Of a stretch of DNA of 64,000 nt, positions 11,196 to 24,600 are shown piece by piece. The DNA comes from Ignelater luminosus (lineage: Eukaryota; Arthropoda; Insecta; Coleoptera; Elateridae), in NCBI GenBank assembly GCA_011009095.1, contig VTPC01000456.1, positions 90,864-154,863 of the forward strand, written 5' to 3'. The position numbers and the translations under genes were made by a program. The notes below the pieces were generated by a model. It made no database searches and had not been told where the DNA came from. It worked only from the letters and a program-made list of their open reading frames with translations. Position 1 is the stretch's first letter. Every line of letters starts with the position of its first letter.

Positions 11196-14100
11196 TTTTG
11201 AAAAGCAAAATAATGCGTGTTAACTGCACAATAAATGTCATTACACTGGCTAGTTCCGTGGGCACGAGCCGCTTCTCCCGCGCTACTTGTATGAACATGT
11301 TACGATGCAAGTCGACACGAGTTCTCGTTCACAGAATGAGCTAAAATTTATTTTGGGAGCCTAATATGGCATAATAAAATTGTTCAAGAAGTAGGGAACA
11401 CTCTAATGCCCACCTATACAACTAAACGACAGCAGACTTCAAAATTGATGATCAACGACTACATACTTTCTGTCATGTTACACATGTTTAAAAATAGTTT
11501 TTCGCACCCAAACAAATGTATATCGTGCACATCTATAAAAGGAAGTAGATGACGTCAAAATTTAATTAGTTCTTGTCAATTTTGCTACTAGAAACTTTAT
11601 GTATGTGTGCTTTGCACTTGTGAAACAATTTTATGTAGACTTTGAGAAGCTTTCAACAGAGCGTTCTAAATTTTATTATCCATAAGCTCCAATCCTGATT
11701 CATGCCCACAAGCTGCTGATTTAGAGCTAGCTAATTAGGTAAACATATCGTTTGTGACTTTTAGGTTATAAAAGCAAAAAGGAAATTAGTATGAAATAAA
11801 TGCATGCGGTAGAGATATGTTTATTTTCAAAGGGAAACGCGTTTCAATTACTAAAATGATCATACTCATTTAAGGATCTTATAAAATAGTCGAGCTTTTG
11901 CAACTATCGCTTGAAATGTATACCATTAAATAAGCTAATTCAAACCTCTAAGAGATTTATAACTGTTGTTCAAGACGGAGAGGTTATTCTGTAGTAAAAT
12001 CACCATTTAAACTGTAGCATTTTTCCCTTTTCTGTTATTCTTTTTGTTTGTGTAGGTAGAATTATTTGAGCTGCTGTTTAGGTTTAGAAATAAAATTCTG
12101 TACATCACGTAGGCTGTGTATATAAACAACCAGTGTTTAAGCATAACGTATATCGCATAACTTTGTTTTGTGTTATAACATGCAAGTTCCTTCCATTGCA
12201 TCAGTTATCCAAATAGTTAGTACTTCTATGACATCTTAAGATAGTACGCAGAGTTCTATCTAGTAATTTTTATAAAGATTAGACTCATTTGCCTGTAATA
12301 GGATTGCAGCGAATGATCTTATTAACAGAAATCGGGAGAATTTTCAGTGAAATTTGCATTTTTATCTTCTTAAGAATTTGCTATTTTGCACTTTCTATTT
12401 GTTTTGTCTTTCCTGTGTATTATTCCCAATTTATACCAACAAAAAATACTTTAGAAGTTAAAATATTTATTTTCATTTGAATTGCAAATGTGTTTATCAC
12501 TGTCAACATTTCAAAAGCATATTCAGAGAGCGAATATTGCAAAGAAGCTAAAGAATACAATCGAATGTATGTTGCAGTAGTTTAAAAATGCAACAACGAC
12601 TGCTTTGCAATGTGACAAATGGACCTTAAAGAACACATTCTATCTGTGATCGGCATTGCTGTCATAAAGCTATCACTTTGATTAATTTTAAAGAAGATAT
12701 TTCAAACGTAAAATGAAATCGGTATTTCACCATCGCGTTTCTTGTATCTCGGTTTTTACGAAACGTTTTTCATAATTGAATGAACAACAGAAATATAACA
12801 CCGTGTAGGCTTGACATCCCAGATCACTGCGGAAAATATCTTTTTACTGGATTTTCTAGCTAAATTAGATGATAATATATTGTGAAAGTTCGAAAATTTA
12901 TTACTTTCCCATGCCGCGGGGAAAGATATATTCAAAAATCACGAAGAAGGAGACTAGAGATAAAAGGAAAGGAAAATTAAAAATTTCTTGAAAATATAAA
13001 CTGTCAGCTATTGTTTAATTTCCATGATCGAAAATTGTCTTAATTCAACTTCCGTGCAGTTCACGAGGACAATTTATTCAGTTCTTTCGAGTGTTTTATT
13101 TCTTTTATAACCATATAAATTGCATATAACAAATCAAAAATGTCTTACATTATAGATACTTTCTATGCAAAATAAGCAAGTAGAAATTTGTAAAGCTGAA
13201 ATATTTATAAAGTATGTCGAAAGAAATATAGTTCCGTAGAATATTCGTGTAATGCAAGCCGTCTACGTTTATAAAATTAAACATTTATAACTCTTATAGG
13301 AAATTGCATTTGAAAGGAGCGGCTCAATTTAGCATAGTCGGCAAATGTGTCTTTTCAGGATTGTTAAAGGTAATTCAAACACATGTAGCAAGTGTTACTA
13401 CTAGTACCTCCGTGCATTACATTAGTTTCGCACAACTTGATAATATATATGGATGTAATCGTACATGCGAAGTGTTCTAAACTCGTGCCGGATCGTTCCG
13501 CTAACTTTTGTAATGTGGCAGTAGTATAACCCAAAGTATAAAACTGAGCGGCTGGAGATCTGAAGAAAGCAATAATCCGCACGCGGTTGCCGTCGTTATA
13601 ACCAGATATGGCGCATGGATTTAGATCTGAAGAGGCGCGCGGCGAGACAAAACTTGCCCGCAAATAAACAAAATGTCATTAGTCAAGCCAATGTACCATC
13701 TTGCAGCAGCCATACCAGTAAGTGGAGGCGGTGTTAATGGCCGATTTATACTGCGGTGGCAGACACCAGCAAGAACAAGTCCGACAATCATACAAACTGC
13801 ATAGTAATCAACATTATGCAAATAGCGATAATTTGCATAGTTTAGGAACAATTTAAGGAACCTAATTTTAGGGATGCAAATAGGGTACACGAGACGAACA
13901 GGAAGATAGAGTGGACTCTGCTAGTGACGCAGCAGAATATGTCATACGACAGAGAAATCTCTTTAGATCCGCACTGTGCGATGACAATTATCCTTTTCAG
14001 AGGTCCTCAAATGAGCTCTTCGTAAATGCCATCTGAACTCTCGTACTACGTTTAGACTGACATTACTTACCTAAGAAATGCCAAGGGATGGCAACTCGGT

Positions 14101-15660
14101 ACTCAAAGGATTTCATTCGGATGAATCTGCGGAAGACCGGCTTTTACTTTTTATTTTAATGCTCGTCTCTAACATAAAAAGTGAAATGTTAACTTGATTT
14201 TCCGGTAAAATAAAGTTAAACCTTTGTTTAGTCAAATAAATACACAGTTTGCGGAGAGGAAGCGGTATAATGAAAAAAAAAGTCAGTTGGGCTAGCTGTA
14301 GGCTACATAAAAAAGATGCCGTGATTGATTTGAACGAATTTCATTTGATGGTTATGAATGGAGGATCTTCGGATGTATTTGAAAAAAGCACGCACTGGGA
14401 GTATCATCCGATCGTTCGCTGTCCTAAGAGATTTCCCCTCAAATCGTAAACCCTGAATAATTAATAATTTCATCTCTTAACTTTGTCCTTGCGGATCCTC
14501 GCAGCCAATCTAACAGGACGTTTTTATTTTTTTAAACGGAGAGAAAGATAAAGTATTCTCATAAATTATAAAGAATAAGGTATTCGCCAAAATTAAAAAT
14601 TCGTAAGACTGCGAGATGGGTTTATAAACGTTAATTAATTTTGATCATTAAATTTTGTTGTCAGATGTTTCATACCGTCGTACATAAATAAGAAATGTTT
14701 GTTATTCGTGGCACTTTTTCACTTCCTTTTCGTCTTCCTGTTTAAAACTGTAACGTATTCCTTACAATTTCCCTAATGGGGCCGTGTGCTGAGTCAAAAG
14801 ATTTAAATACCATGAAAAGGCTGTTATTTTCCGAGCCCTTCATGAACGGTTAGTGTTTTCCTTACGCCATCCAGCCCACCCAGGGTGGGTTATCGGCTTT
14901 CACATCGCGCCATTCAGCGGGTCTGCCTGAGCCACTCTCTTACCAGCCCCACATTACCTCTTTCATAGCATTCAATTCACTTGCTAAAGCCAACCCGATC
15001 TCGCCAATCTCAAATCCTATTATTAGAAGATAGATATGCCACGACAAAGGTTCTTTCAGATTGAATATCTCACATTCCGCATCATAATCATGTTTATTAC
15101 TTCAAATTGAATCCAATCCACTACACACCGGCTTGTTTATTTATTTCGTTTACAATTCAGAAATCTCATTTAGGTGGAATGTAGAATGATACACTTCAAA
15201 TTGTACTCGAAATAATTTTACCTTTAAAAAATTCATTTTTGTTAGTATATATCCTGGAAAATGTAACGTGATTACATGCAAAACATAAACTTAAATAGAG
15301 GTACAGGTTTTTACTACGGGGTAAAATTAAAAGTGTTACGATTGATTAAAAAGCCCGAGGCATCGTAACGCTATCCAACCTGTAAAATGAGGTTTTTACT
15401 CTGATAGAATTAATGGAAAATAGCTAGTACTAAACGTTATCCATCAAAGCTGTTATTTTGTGAGTAAAACACGGATGTTCATGCATAAAGTATGTAGTTA
15501 AACCAAACTGCGAAAAACTGTAATTTTATAGTTTTTTTTACTATTTTTCGTAGCCGTTATCAATATGTATGGTCAATCGTACAAACTATAAACGGGTTTG
15601 AATAAAAATCAGTTTGCGTGAGCAAATATTGTTAACAGTCATTGATTGCTAAAGGTAAAT
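11196..15660. other. AT-rich stretch without recognised genes
   Basis: Minus-strand frames at 13364-13663 and 13621-13890 and a plus-strand frame at 14249-14449 show no family likeness. A TATA-like sequence and a TGACGTCA palindrome lie at 11531-11556. A GC-richer patch at about 14780-14960 is not explained. Confidence 0.4.
11531..11556 (+). promoter_or_regulatory. TATA-like motif next to a CRE palindrome
   Basis: CTATAAAAG is followed within about 10 bases by TGACGTCA, a perfect CRE-type palindrome. No transcript or ORF follows that I can identify, so this may be a chance match. Confidence 0.12.
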
Positions 15661-15661
15661 T

Positions 15662-15829
15662 AGTAACTTCAAAGTACAGCGTCCGGCAGAAAAACCTCCC
15701 ACATTTTGCTCCGCCACTGTGTTCGAATCAGCAAAGAGATCTTAGCGTACGCTATCAGTGGTGGGTTTCTTGCCATTTTAGTTGTCATTATGAATTGGAT
15801 TGGTGGGCATCGTGATTTTGCCGCCGAAG
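15662..15829 (-). other. Short unassigned frame beyond the BEL/Pao break
   Basis: A minus-strand frame (15884-15669) overlaps the end of the BEL/Pao RNase H and continues with residues that do not look like the next BEL/Pao domain. The element seems to break near 15830. Confidence 0.25.
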
Positions 15830-18800
15830 CATTGAGAGGAAAATCGTTGAAGAAGTAAATCGACGAGACCTTGTTCAATAACAATAACAGCGCGATGCAG
15901 GGTCAGCTGGATTGTCGATAGAAGAGACGTCGTTCCAGCAACTAGGTGGGAATTTTAATAACGCGATTAGACACAAACGTGATCCATTTACGAGGAGAAC
16001 TACGTATCCATGCTAAAACTACCATAGAATCATATAAGCATGAACTAGACCAGTCTCAAGTTTCCCGCAATAAACCTTTTGTACCAATGCTATCAGATCG
16101 GATAACAGCAAGACAGGGCAAAGTTCAGGCCTAAGAATAGATATCCTTTTGAGAAAAGCTACACCTTTACTTTAGCGCATAGTAAACGATGAAATATTTT
16201 GTCCCCCAATTCTATGATTCGTAAATAAATAGCTGCAGCGTAGACCTTTTCAGACATATCGCTGAATGCCTGGATTGAGCATGATAAATAATGAGTAGAG
16301 AGGACATTACGAGAAATAGACAACTGGCTGAGTTCAGACATCTCTGCTTTAAGTTGGAACCAAGTTTGGGAGATATGTTCAGGAGGGGGCATCCCAGTCA
16401 GTACCTAAAGTTCATAATGTTTGGATTAAAAGCTTTAAAGTAACAGTTAAAGGTACCAGAAAACCGAAGGGTAATTCGGAGAGCAAGGTTTATTAAAGGA
16501 AGAGACATTATAACAGAAAAATATCCTGGGAAGGATTCCAAAGAAGCCCTAAAATTTTAAGAACGGGGTTACTATCATCCAAATCCAAAAAAGATGAACT
16601 AAATTGCAAAAAGGAGGCGAAAAAATGAGACAATAGAGAAGGGGAGTTACTAGACCATTTGTGAAATTCAAACCCACCCTTTTCAAGAAGTTCTCTTAAA
16701 TCACGTTGAAGTTTGAACGCTTCCGAGAGAGTATCACTGCCAGTCACTATTATCATCCACACACATGTCTGATTCTAGAACTTTGGAAGCTTGAGGGTAT
16801 TGTTTAGCGCAAGTTCAAACTAGAAAAAAAAACGGCACGAATAGCTAAAAAAGGAGAAGAACTAACACCATAAGTTACAGTGTTGAGAAAATAATCTTGA
16901 ACAGGTTCATATTTGGAAAACCTCCAGACGATACGTTGTAAATCCTTGTGTTTGTTTGCAATTAGAATTGACGAATATAGGCAGTGAAACATACGTCGTG
17001 TAGGCGAAATCTTAATAAAATGGAGGTTATATGTTGCTGTAACTTTGGACTGGGTAAGAGACAATCATTTAGGGATAAATTATTCAAACATTTTGTGGAC
17101 GCATCAAACACAACACGAAACTTTGTGTTGACAATGCAATGGTGAGGCATGTAATAGGACGACGAGGTCATACTATTTACAGGAGCAGTTCCGTGTGACC
17201 TGCGTCAAGGTAATCTTGCATAAAGTCGCGATATTGAGAATATAAGGTTGGGTTTCGAACAAGTCGAGTTTTCAAAGACAAGAATCGCTTGAGAACGATA
17301 TCGCGTGAGTTTTTAAATGTAGATTGTGAACATCGAAAAGGCAATAAGACCACTATTCGACCAGAATCAGTTTGACGAACAGAGCTTTGAAAACTTTCTT
17401 CCGCTAATGTATCTCCAGGGAAAATACAACGAGAAGTAGGTATTTGGTCAAGTTCCCTAAGTCTTTGGATGGAGTTTTCTAGAGAAAATCCTGCAACTAA
17501 TAAGGAAGTATCCGAGACGGTAAGAGTGAAACTCACTTTTCTCATTATCACCTATCCAAATATAGTATCCAGAGCGGCTGGTTCGTCTAAGGAACTGAAG
17601 TGCAAATACATCTGCATCCAGAAGCATATGCATCCAGAAGCATATGCACTGACCGAGAAACGTTGAATTGATCATCAGCTAAGTTTAAATTGGAGAACTT
17701 AATAAATCTGTCAATAAGCATAGTAGTGCAGGGCATGTCGAGTTAGTACAACTAGATCTAAATTGAGAATTGGTTCAAGAGAATTTCAATGTTTGATAGA
17801 ACACGCTGCACCTTGAAATGTCCTAGAACTGAGTTGACCAACACCACGAATATCTAAAGATAGCGAAGCACATTCAAGTCCCAATTTTTTGCAGCATCTG
17901 GCTGTAATAAATTGACACTGACTAGCACTATCCAGCAATACGCGAACAGGTTGATAGATGCTTCTGGCATCCAGGATATCAACAATGGCTGTAGACAACA
18001 AAACAGTGCCATTAACGTTTGCCAACAAGTTTACTGAAGAACACCCACTAACAAGTTGAATCTCTGCAGTCATAGATGAAATCAACAAGGGTGAAGATTG
18101 GTTCAATGTAGAAAGAGTATGGGGAAGTGAACCTTGAGTACTAAGGTTCGCTGTATCAGAAAAAGGTTTTGCAGTGGAGACCGAGAGACCAGAGTCAAAA
18201 TGCAAAAGAGAGTGGTGTTTGCGTGAGCACTTCTTGCAGGTACCACGAGAACAACAATTATAGGCAGTATGTTTTGGTCCCAAACAATTAGTACCCTATT
18301 TGTTAGTTTTAATTAAATTATACCTATCCTCGGTAGATTGACCTAGAAATTTTGGACAATTGTATATTAGATGATCTTCCTGACATATTTGGCAAATTAT
18401 CTTGGATTTGTGGTTTGAATTAACAAGAAGAGATGAACCTGTTTTCTATTTATTGTGTTGAGAACATCATCGCAAAACCTTTTCTTTGAAAGCCTCAGGT
18501 TTTCTAGAGTTGCCATGAGAAAATGCAACAGTGTCTAATGCAAGCACTGTTTGTTTAAAAACTCTCAAAGGGTATCATAGTATTTATCCAAAGTTAATTA
18601 ATCTGAACATTCAAGTTCGAAGAGAGTAGCAGCAACATATTAAATAGAATCAAGTCCAACTCTTTCACAGGGAAACAAATTTTTAAGAGCGGAAAGATTT
18701 TCATTGAAGGTATCCAACAAATTCTGCAATGCTTGGGAATTGTCACAATTAGTGACTTTTTTCGTAGACTCAATTGAATGCCAATGAGATGTGCCAATAA

Positions 18801-19110
18801 GCCTCTTATTTTCATAACGTTTCTTAAGGGCTTATGCGCCACAAGATAATTATCGTTAGAAAGGGACGTACATTTGATAATTGTGAGAGGAGCTCCACTG
18901 AGAAAACTTAATAAATAATTAAATTTCTCAATATTAGATAGAGAATCTTTTTAGTGTACAAGAGAATCATTAAACATATAAATGAATGTTTGCCACGGTT
19001 TAGGGTCATTGCTAAACTTACGTAGGCCCACTTTTGGAAGACGAATGTTATGCTTTGAAGAGCTAGCTGCGGAAGAATCAATTCGATTTGTGTTTGTTGC
19101 ATCTTCAAAC
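15830..19110 (-). mobile_element. BEL/Pao LTR retrotransposon relic (gag, protease, RT, RNase H)
   Basis: The minus strand carries the domains in order. Gag (19110-18450): LPKVGLRKFSNDPKPWQTF-like start, then the conserved gag body in several frames. A zinc knuckle region at 18283-18200 (HTAYNC..RGTCKKCSRKHHSLLHF). Aspartic protease near 17960-17870 (VRVLLDSASQCQFIT, where DSG has become DSA). RT: EESF..SVRQTDSGRIVVLLPF and RFLSLKTRLVRNPTLY (17430-17240), then FRVVFDAS and SLNDCLLPSPKLQQ (17120-17050), then VTYGVSSSPFLAIRA (16890-16830). The catalytic VDD lies at 16751-16760 with a one-base shift right after it. RNase H begins near 16390, with FSDMSEKVYAAAIYLR (16260-16210) and LLCAKVKV. Near 15910 WNDVSSIDNPADPASR-like residues remain. 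No integrase or flanking LTRs were found. Truncated and dead. Confidence 0.85.
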
Positions 19111-19134
19111 AGTTGATTGTCGTACGCTGGAAAA

Positions 19135-19850
19135 GAGTCTATAAGTTTTTTCTTTGTTTTAATTTATCCCTAGGGGTCTTATGTTTGCCCCTTTAATTGC
19201 AACACGTACTTCCACCAGTGTTTGTGGATTTTGTCTTCAACACAGTCATAATAAACTTTTCCGTTTCATTAAAAGTGTTTAAGAAATAGGATTTGAACAC
19301 TGTAATTCCAGTACCTTTTATTTCTAAATAGTATGTATGAGTAACCATTTTGTTTCTATGTATCTTCGAGTAAGCATTTTCATTAGTTATCTCTTTTTGT
19401 TCAGTACCTTTATTATCAATATTTATATGAGAAGCACATTACGCAACCCTTCTGTCATATAATCCCAATGGCCAATATTCTTGAAATAGTAATTTTTGGG
19501 TATCATCATCAATTTTTTGTTTGCAGCGAATTCTGAAATCTTTTAATGGCTTCAGAAATTTTTCTTTTTTAACTTTCGTACTTAACGTAGTGTATTGCCC
19601 TAAATGTTTCTCTAGTTTTTTTGCCAATTCTGCTTTTTACTCGATTTTTGGTTTCATTTGGGATTCTAGTATGCCTTTTTGGTTTTAGTTTTGGGTCCAA
19701 ATTTTGCTAATCTAATTCATTAAAGTCCATGTCGACTATTTTGGTGAATAAATGGGATCGTCGTCATTGTTACTCTGCTCAGTATTTGCTTCAAAATTTT
19801 TGCTGGTTTGGTCGGTGTCACGGAGCAAGTTTTGTGTAAAGCTTGGCAAA
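19135..19850 (-). mobile_element. Unnamed transposon-associated ORF relic (RGKH type)
   Basis: Minus-strand pieces read KKEKFLKPLKDFRIRCKQKI, LLFQEYWPLGLYDRRV (19560-19440), then YYLEIKGTGITVFKSYFLNT (about 19340-19280), then RGKHKTPRDKLKQ (19190-19150). This order (basic lead, a Cys/Lys segment, a short W.LG..D.RV block, a Y.L...G..VC..FL block, RGK followed by proline/lysine residues) is one I recognise from repeated uncharacterised insect proteins thought to be transposases or their partners. I cannot name the family. The same strand upstream to about 19840 is acidic (DDDP), as expected for its N-terminal region. Stops interrupt it. It abuts the BEL/Pao gag. Confidence 0.45.
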
Positions 19851-19871
19851 TTAGCAAGAAATGCCGCTACC

Positions 19872-20215
19872 TAGCTACTTGACCACGGCAGAGAGTTCCT
19901 GGCCAAGAACAACGTAGCAGCGCTGCCCCAGCCTCTACAGCCCTGACCTGATTCAGGTAGACCTCTATTTGTTTTCCCCGACCAAAACCAGTCCCAAAGG
20001 ACAGTATTTTGGAACTGTCAAAATCGTCCAAGCCGCCATAACGATGACTCTGAGGTTCCTGCTAACGCCTTCTGGGGAGCCTTGCAGGCGCGCTGGCAAA
20101 ATTGTATCGACGCTCAAGGGTTTTACTTTGAAAAAGTTTAAGTACTTGTACCCATATCTTCAATAACTTTCTTAAAATTAATTCAGTCACGTTACTTTTC
20201 GGACAGATCCTGTAT
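19872..20215 (+). mobile_element. Mariner transposase C-terminal fragment
   Basis: Plus-strand frames read FLAKNNVAALPQPLYSPDL, then PVPKGQYFGTVKIVQAA, then in the adjacent frame an ALQARWQNCIDAQGFYFEKV segment. These match the block around the third catalytic Asp of mariner (YSPDLAP.D), the KGQRF.. segment, and the W..CID..G.YFE C-terminus. The residue expected to be the third catalytic Asp cannot be placed confidently. The N-terminal two thirds of the transposase are absent. It is a different, more diverged copy from the mariner relics at 0.65 and 38.9 kb and lies in the opposite orientation to them. Confidence 0.7.
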
Positions 20216-23200
20216 AATATATCGACGCGTTCATGACAGAACGGCACTAGCGCTAAGAATCTAGATATTGCGTGTTTCACATCGTTGGAAAAAGAATTTC
20301 TTGGTGGATCTAATATTCACAGTGGCGTAAGTGCAAAAAAATCCTGTAGCAAAATAGCGCCATTTATATCACTATTTGTTTGCACAACTTATCAAATAAA
20401 GAAATCGCTTTACCCTTTCTGACAACGCCTTGCTTAATCCAAACAAACAGAAATTATGATCAGATAGATACCGATGATTGTTTCTAAGCAAATTGACATC
20501 ACCCCTATCAGAAACAGGGGTGCAGGTCTGACGGTCAATTCATAGCACAATACTTTATAAGAGATAACACGCCATCTTATAACAGTGCTCTCTTTCTTAC
20601 CTAAAGAAATTAAACACAGATCAAGCAGATTAAACTAAAGTTGTTCTGATTGAAATGGCTCCTCGAGAAACTAGTCTGTGATAGTCTATCGAGAAGAAAC
20701 AAACATTTATGGCTATGACTCAACCAACAATATCCAACTTCTCTCCTGACTGTATGTAGACCAACAATGATGGCATGTTCCTTCAAGCTACCAGCAAGAG
20801 CGCAGCGCCATTTTGACACTATACTTTGTAGTAAGACAATCATTTCAATCAATGGAGGAAGATAATCACAATCCATCAACGATAAAGGGAATTATTGTGC
20901 CTCATTAGCTAATCAATTCCATCAACTCAAAAAAAAAGAAAGTACAAGAGTAACTCAAGGTGAACGACATGGCTGCTTGTAAGATAAACACAATCCAGCA
21001 ATCTCGTGCATTGTAAAGTGCCCCACTGTAGCACTGCCAGACGTTCAAACATCATTGAGGCCAGGGATTTACGTCTCTTCACTTTCCTCTTGTAAAAATG
21101 CAAACAACTGCATGAAGAACTCAAAGAAACCAAAAGATCAAAGTAAAAAGACTGCCATTAACCAAAGACATCCAAGTACTGCTACAGCAGACCATTATTA
21201 GTCTGTCTGAAGGACACAGCCAACCACCTAGACGAAGGATGAATCCTCTATCAGGATCCAGTTTCATTATCTATCATTTCCAACTTGCAATCAGTAAGCT
21301 TTCTCGCAGCTGGAGTTATGCAACTCAACAGTTTCGCATGGTATCTGGTCGGTTCAAACGTCCATCAGTGATTCCTTCGTGTCTCAATTCCTTTTTTCCG
21401 GTCTAGAAGTGGTGATTAGAGCCTACCCACTAAGGACTCCTTCCTGCAACTAAATGCTGGTTCACCCTACGTTTATGGAAGTGGGCGGAGGCACCAGGGC
21501 AGTTCAGCTGGTAACCCATCTCTTTTCCACTGAACTCGGGTTTTTATCTATTCCTGAAAACTCAAAAGATATTTATCCCAACTAAGACAAATACCTTGAA
21601 ACTGTAAGTCTAATCCACTTTCAAGTTGTTGTGTGGAGGAGAAAAATTAAAATTAGAATTATTACGTCAGGAAAATTACATTCATTTTAAATTTTCATAT
21701 TACATAAATATTAAAAAACAGCATGCAGTTTCCGTAAAATATATCCTTCATAATTCTTGCATGAACATACAAAAAAACCAGAGTAGAAACTCGTATGAGT
21801 TATGCAAAAGTCCTGTTATTTTATTAACATTTTAATTAAAAATTATCTTCATTAATCGAGAAGTTTGATACGCGACGAAATTTTTAATGTATGGAATTCA
21901 TAATAAACAAAAGTAACAATAAAAAAGGAGTAGGAATGCAGTAGTAGTAAACGTTGCGTAGAATTTACGAACTTTTACGAGCAGGTAATCTATAGAGATA
22001 AGTTTACACGGTATGTGGTCACGCTTGTGCGAGGGGACGCTATCATGAAACGTGAAACGTACCGTCATGATCGCTGCAACCCTAATGTGGTGAGCTTGTT
22101 CGAACGCAAAACCAGGGGTAGAGCTGAAATTTTATCAGTTGTCAAAACATATCGTTCTTTTAGGATGCTGTTGAAATTTCGTGCGGTTTATACCGAAAAG
22201 TAAAACGAGAACCGATATTAATTTGTCGACAGAATTCTGCTTTGTGAAAATTAAACCGGTTTGGTTGCTGAAAGGTACTTTGAAATATTCACAGATAAAA
22301 GATTGAAACAATTTTCAAAGTATCATTAGGTAATGAAGAAATGTATGAAGTGATGTCTGTAAATGAAAGGTTTTTTCCATATCGCGTCCTTCATGTAATA
22401 TTATCAGAATTGTTTAATTCCAACAATGATATTCAAATATTTTTTTATCTACCTTATGCTGTTCTAAATATTCTGATGAATTATAAATTTGTATCTTCGT
22501 AAGGTTGCTTCTGTATAATCAACATTTTCCACAAAAGTCACAATGAAGGTATCACGAGAAGATAACCCAACGTTTGAGAATAAACATTCAAGCTGTGATT
22601 GCATGACAGTCAGGGTAAACGAACGCAATTTGATACGGCCCACAGCTTGTGGTTGAATAACGTTCTGCAGGTTAACTTCTTATGGACCTTACAGTAAAGG
22701 TATTTAGCAGAAAAATTTGTGAATGCGCTATGTTTCTAATAAATAGAACGCTTGAAATTTCGTAATTCCATGTCAAGTTTACTTTCAGAAAAAAGCAAGT
22801 TTGGAATTTTCTGTTTGCATTGTATTCAAATTACTCACAATGTCACTTTTGAGGGATTACGCACATTTGTTACTGTACCGTAATGTACAAACTCAAATCA
22901 AAATAAATGCGTTTGATAACTTATGATTACTCTTCGTGAAGTGATTTAGTTTTGGAACAATTCATGTGGTGTACAGCAGAGATTGTTAAATGGCGATTAG
23001 ACAGCTTAACGCAACATTGATGATTGTTCTAACTGAGGCCAAGAGCCTAGCAATCTTTTCTATGAAGCAGATGCTATCACAGTTGAGTTTTAGCACGAAG
23101 AGCCTTCTTAATACTTTCTACAAGTTGCAAATTTATTGTACTCGATGCTGTGGTTCTTAATAGTGTTTGACTGTCAGCACTGATAACAGTCTGCTTGATT

Positions 23201-24245
23201 TCAAGGTTTCTCTTTCTTTATCTACTTGTACAATTTTTGCTTTCGTATTTTTTTCATTTTCTAAACTATTCCTGTATCGAACAATTCCACATAGACAGGT
23301 ATCATAAAGTTTTCTCGATTTTCTCAATTCAAAGATGACTTAGTTTGCTAGATCTTTCCGTGTAAGATTTAACATAGATTGACCTTAAACTTGTAAACTA
23401 CAGTCTGCTAGGGTAAGTGGTTTCAAAATCTGACCTCTGTTAAAGTTTTTATAATCATACCAAAAAAGAACCAGTTTTGGAAATTAGTGCGGCTGGTTTG
23501 CAGACAGGTGCTGGTTTAGTAGCTTGCAAGTTTGCCAACACAATACTGATAAAGTTTGATACTGCGAGACTATAGTTCTAATTCTTTACTAAATAAGCGT
23601 TTGGCAATCGAGAGATCCTTGTCGTCTCCGCGTGTAGTATTTTCTATACAAAAGCAACAACAGATTTTGGTGTCTAGCAATGCTTCCAGATAGATCATTT
23701 CTCTTCTGACAATTTCTTGAACAAACAAGATGTAGAAAGAATGTGAAGCAATAAGTAAAATTCTTGAACTCTTAGGATATTTAAAAAGAGAATCTCTGAA
23801 GCTCTCTAGAAGCACTGTCTATCACTGTATTGCTGAAACAACAGCAGTTAAAAGACCTTCTAGTGATTTCTTGTTTTCTATTTTTGAAAATAGTAACAAC
23901 CATACTTTCAAGACAAGATCACCTCAATTCGATGAAAAGCCAATCTGTATCATAATTTACATCAGAAAAATGCATTGTTGCTTAATTATCAAAGTTATCC
24001 TTAATGGCAACGGTTCATTCTTTCTAAGAATCTATCTAGGGCATTCTCAAAATTACAATAGCATCAGGAAACATTATGTGGTTTTATGCTAAGGAGTAGC
24101 AGACCAAGAAACGTCTTGCATGACTTGTTTAATTCTAGAAATAAAAATTTTATTTCAAGATTAGACATAGTGTCAACTCCAGGTATATGAAATTAGAATG
24201 TTTATGGAAAAAAGTTGCATAAGTAAAGAAAGCAGGTCGAAGTTA
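20216..24245. other. Stretch without recognised genes
   Basis: Minus-strand frames at 20610-20879, 20927-21133 and 23570-23815 and plus-strand frames at 21626-21835, 22015-22203 and 23871-24092 have no recognisable family. The part at 20560-21540 is less AT-rich and may be an old repeat. A hairpin with ACCCCT/AGGGGT arms lies near 20503-20521. Confidence 0.35.
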
Positions 24246-24269
24246 TCTTCCAGCCAAAGGCGAATGGTC

Positions 24270-24600
24270 GCTTTAGATCACATTCTGAAGTCTCTTCGGC
24301 CGAAGTTGGTATTGATGTGGTGGGATTTTGCGGCGGAGATGTCGTTCATTTTTTGCCCTTTCCTCTTTGGGTACCTCACTCCATATTATGTAGATATTTT
24401 CCAAATTTGTTTTGACCTGGATTCATTTTTTTCTATTTCTGTAATTACTTCGCTTCTCTTTGTTGCCAGTCCCTGTACGTTCCACGTTCCTATTCGCACA
24501 GTCCGTTTTTGTTGCCATTTCCGCCTTTTCGGCTTCCCGTGCTGTTTCCGAGGCTCTTCTATGATTTTTTACGGAGGGTAGGTTACTAGCCCATTCGAAT
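24270..24600 (-). mobile_element. Inverted 5' piece of a LINE (endonuclease N-terminus)
   Basis: On the minus strand one frame reads IGTWNVQGLATKRSEVITEI, the start of an apurinic-type endonuclease domain (family start: +.GTWNV..L....). It continues with a lysine-rich stretch and GVRYPKRKGQK, SAAKSHHINTN. The rest of the same kind of endonuclease continues from 24603 on the plus strand (HGQLMTIVGVHAINND), so this piece is inverted relative to the body of the element. A head-to-head junction falls at about 24595-24605. Such 5' inversion is typical of LINE insertion by twin priming. No other copy of this part is present in direct orientation. Confidence 0.65.

Noticed and set aside
20500..20525. 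Short hairpin ACCCCT...AGGGGT
   Set aside because: A six-base stem in AT-rich DNA is expected by chance and nothing around it gives a role.
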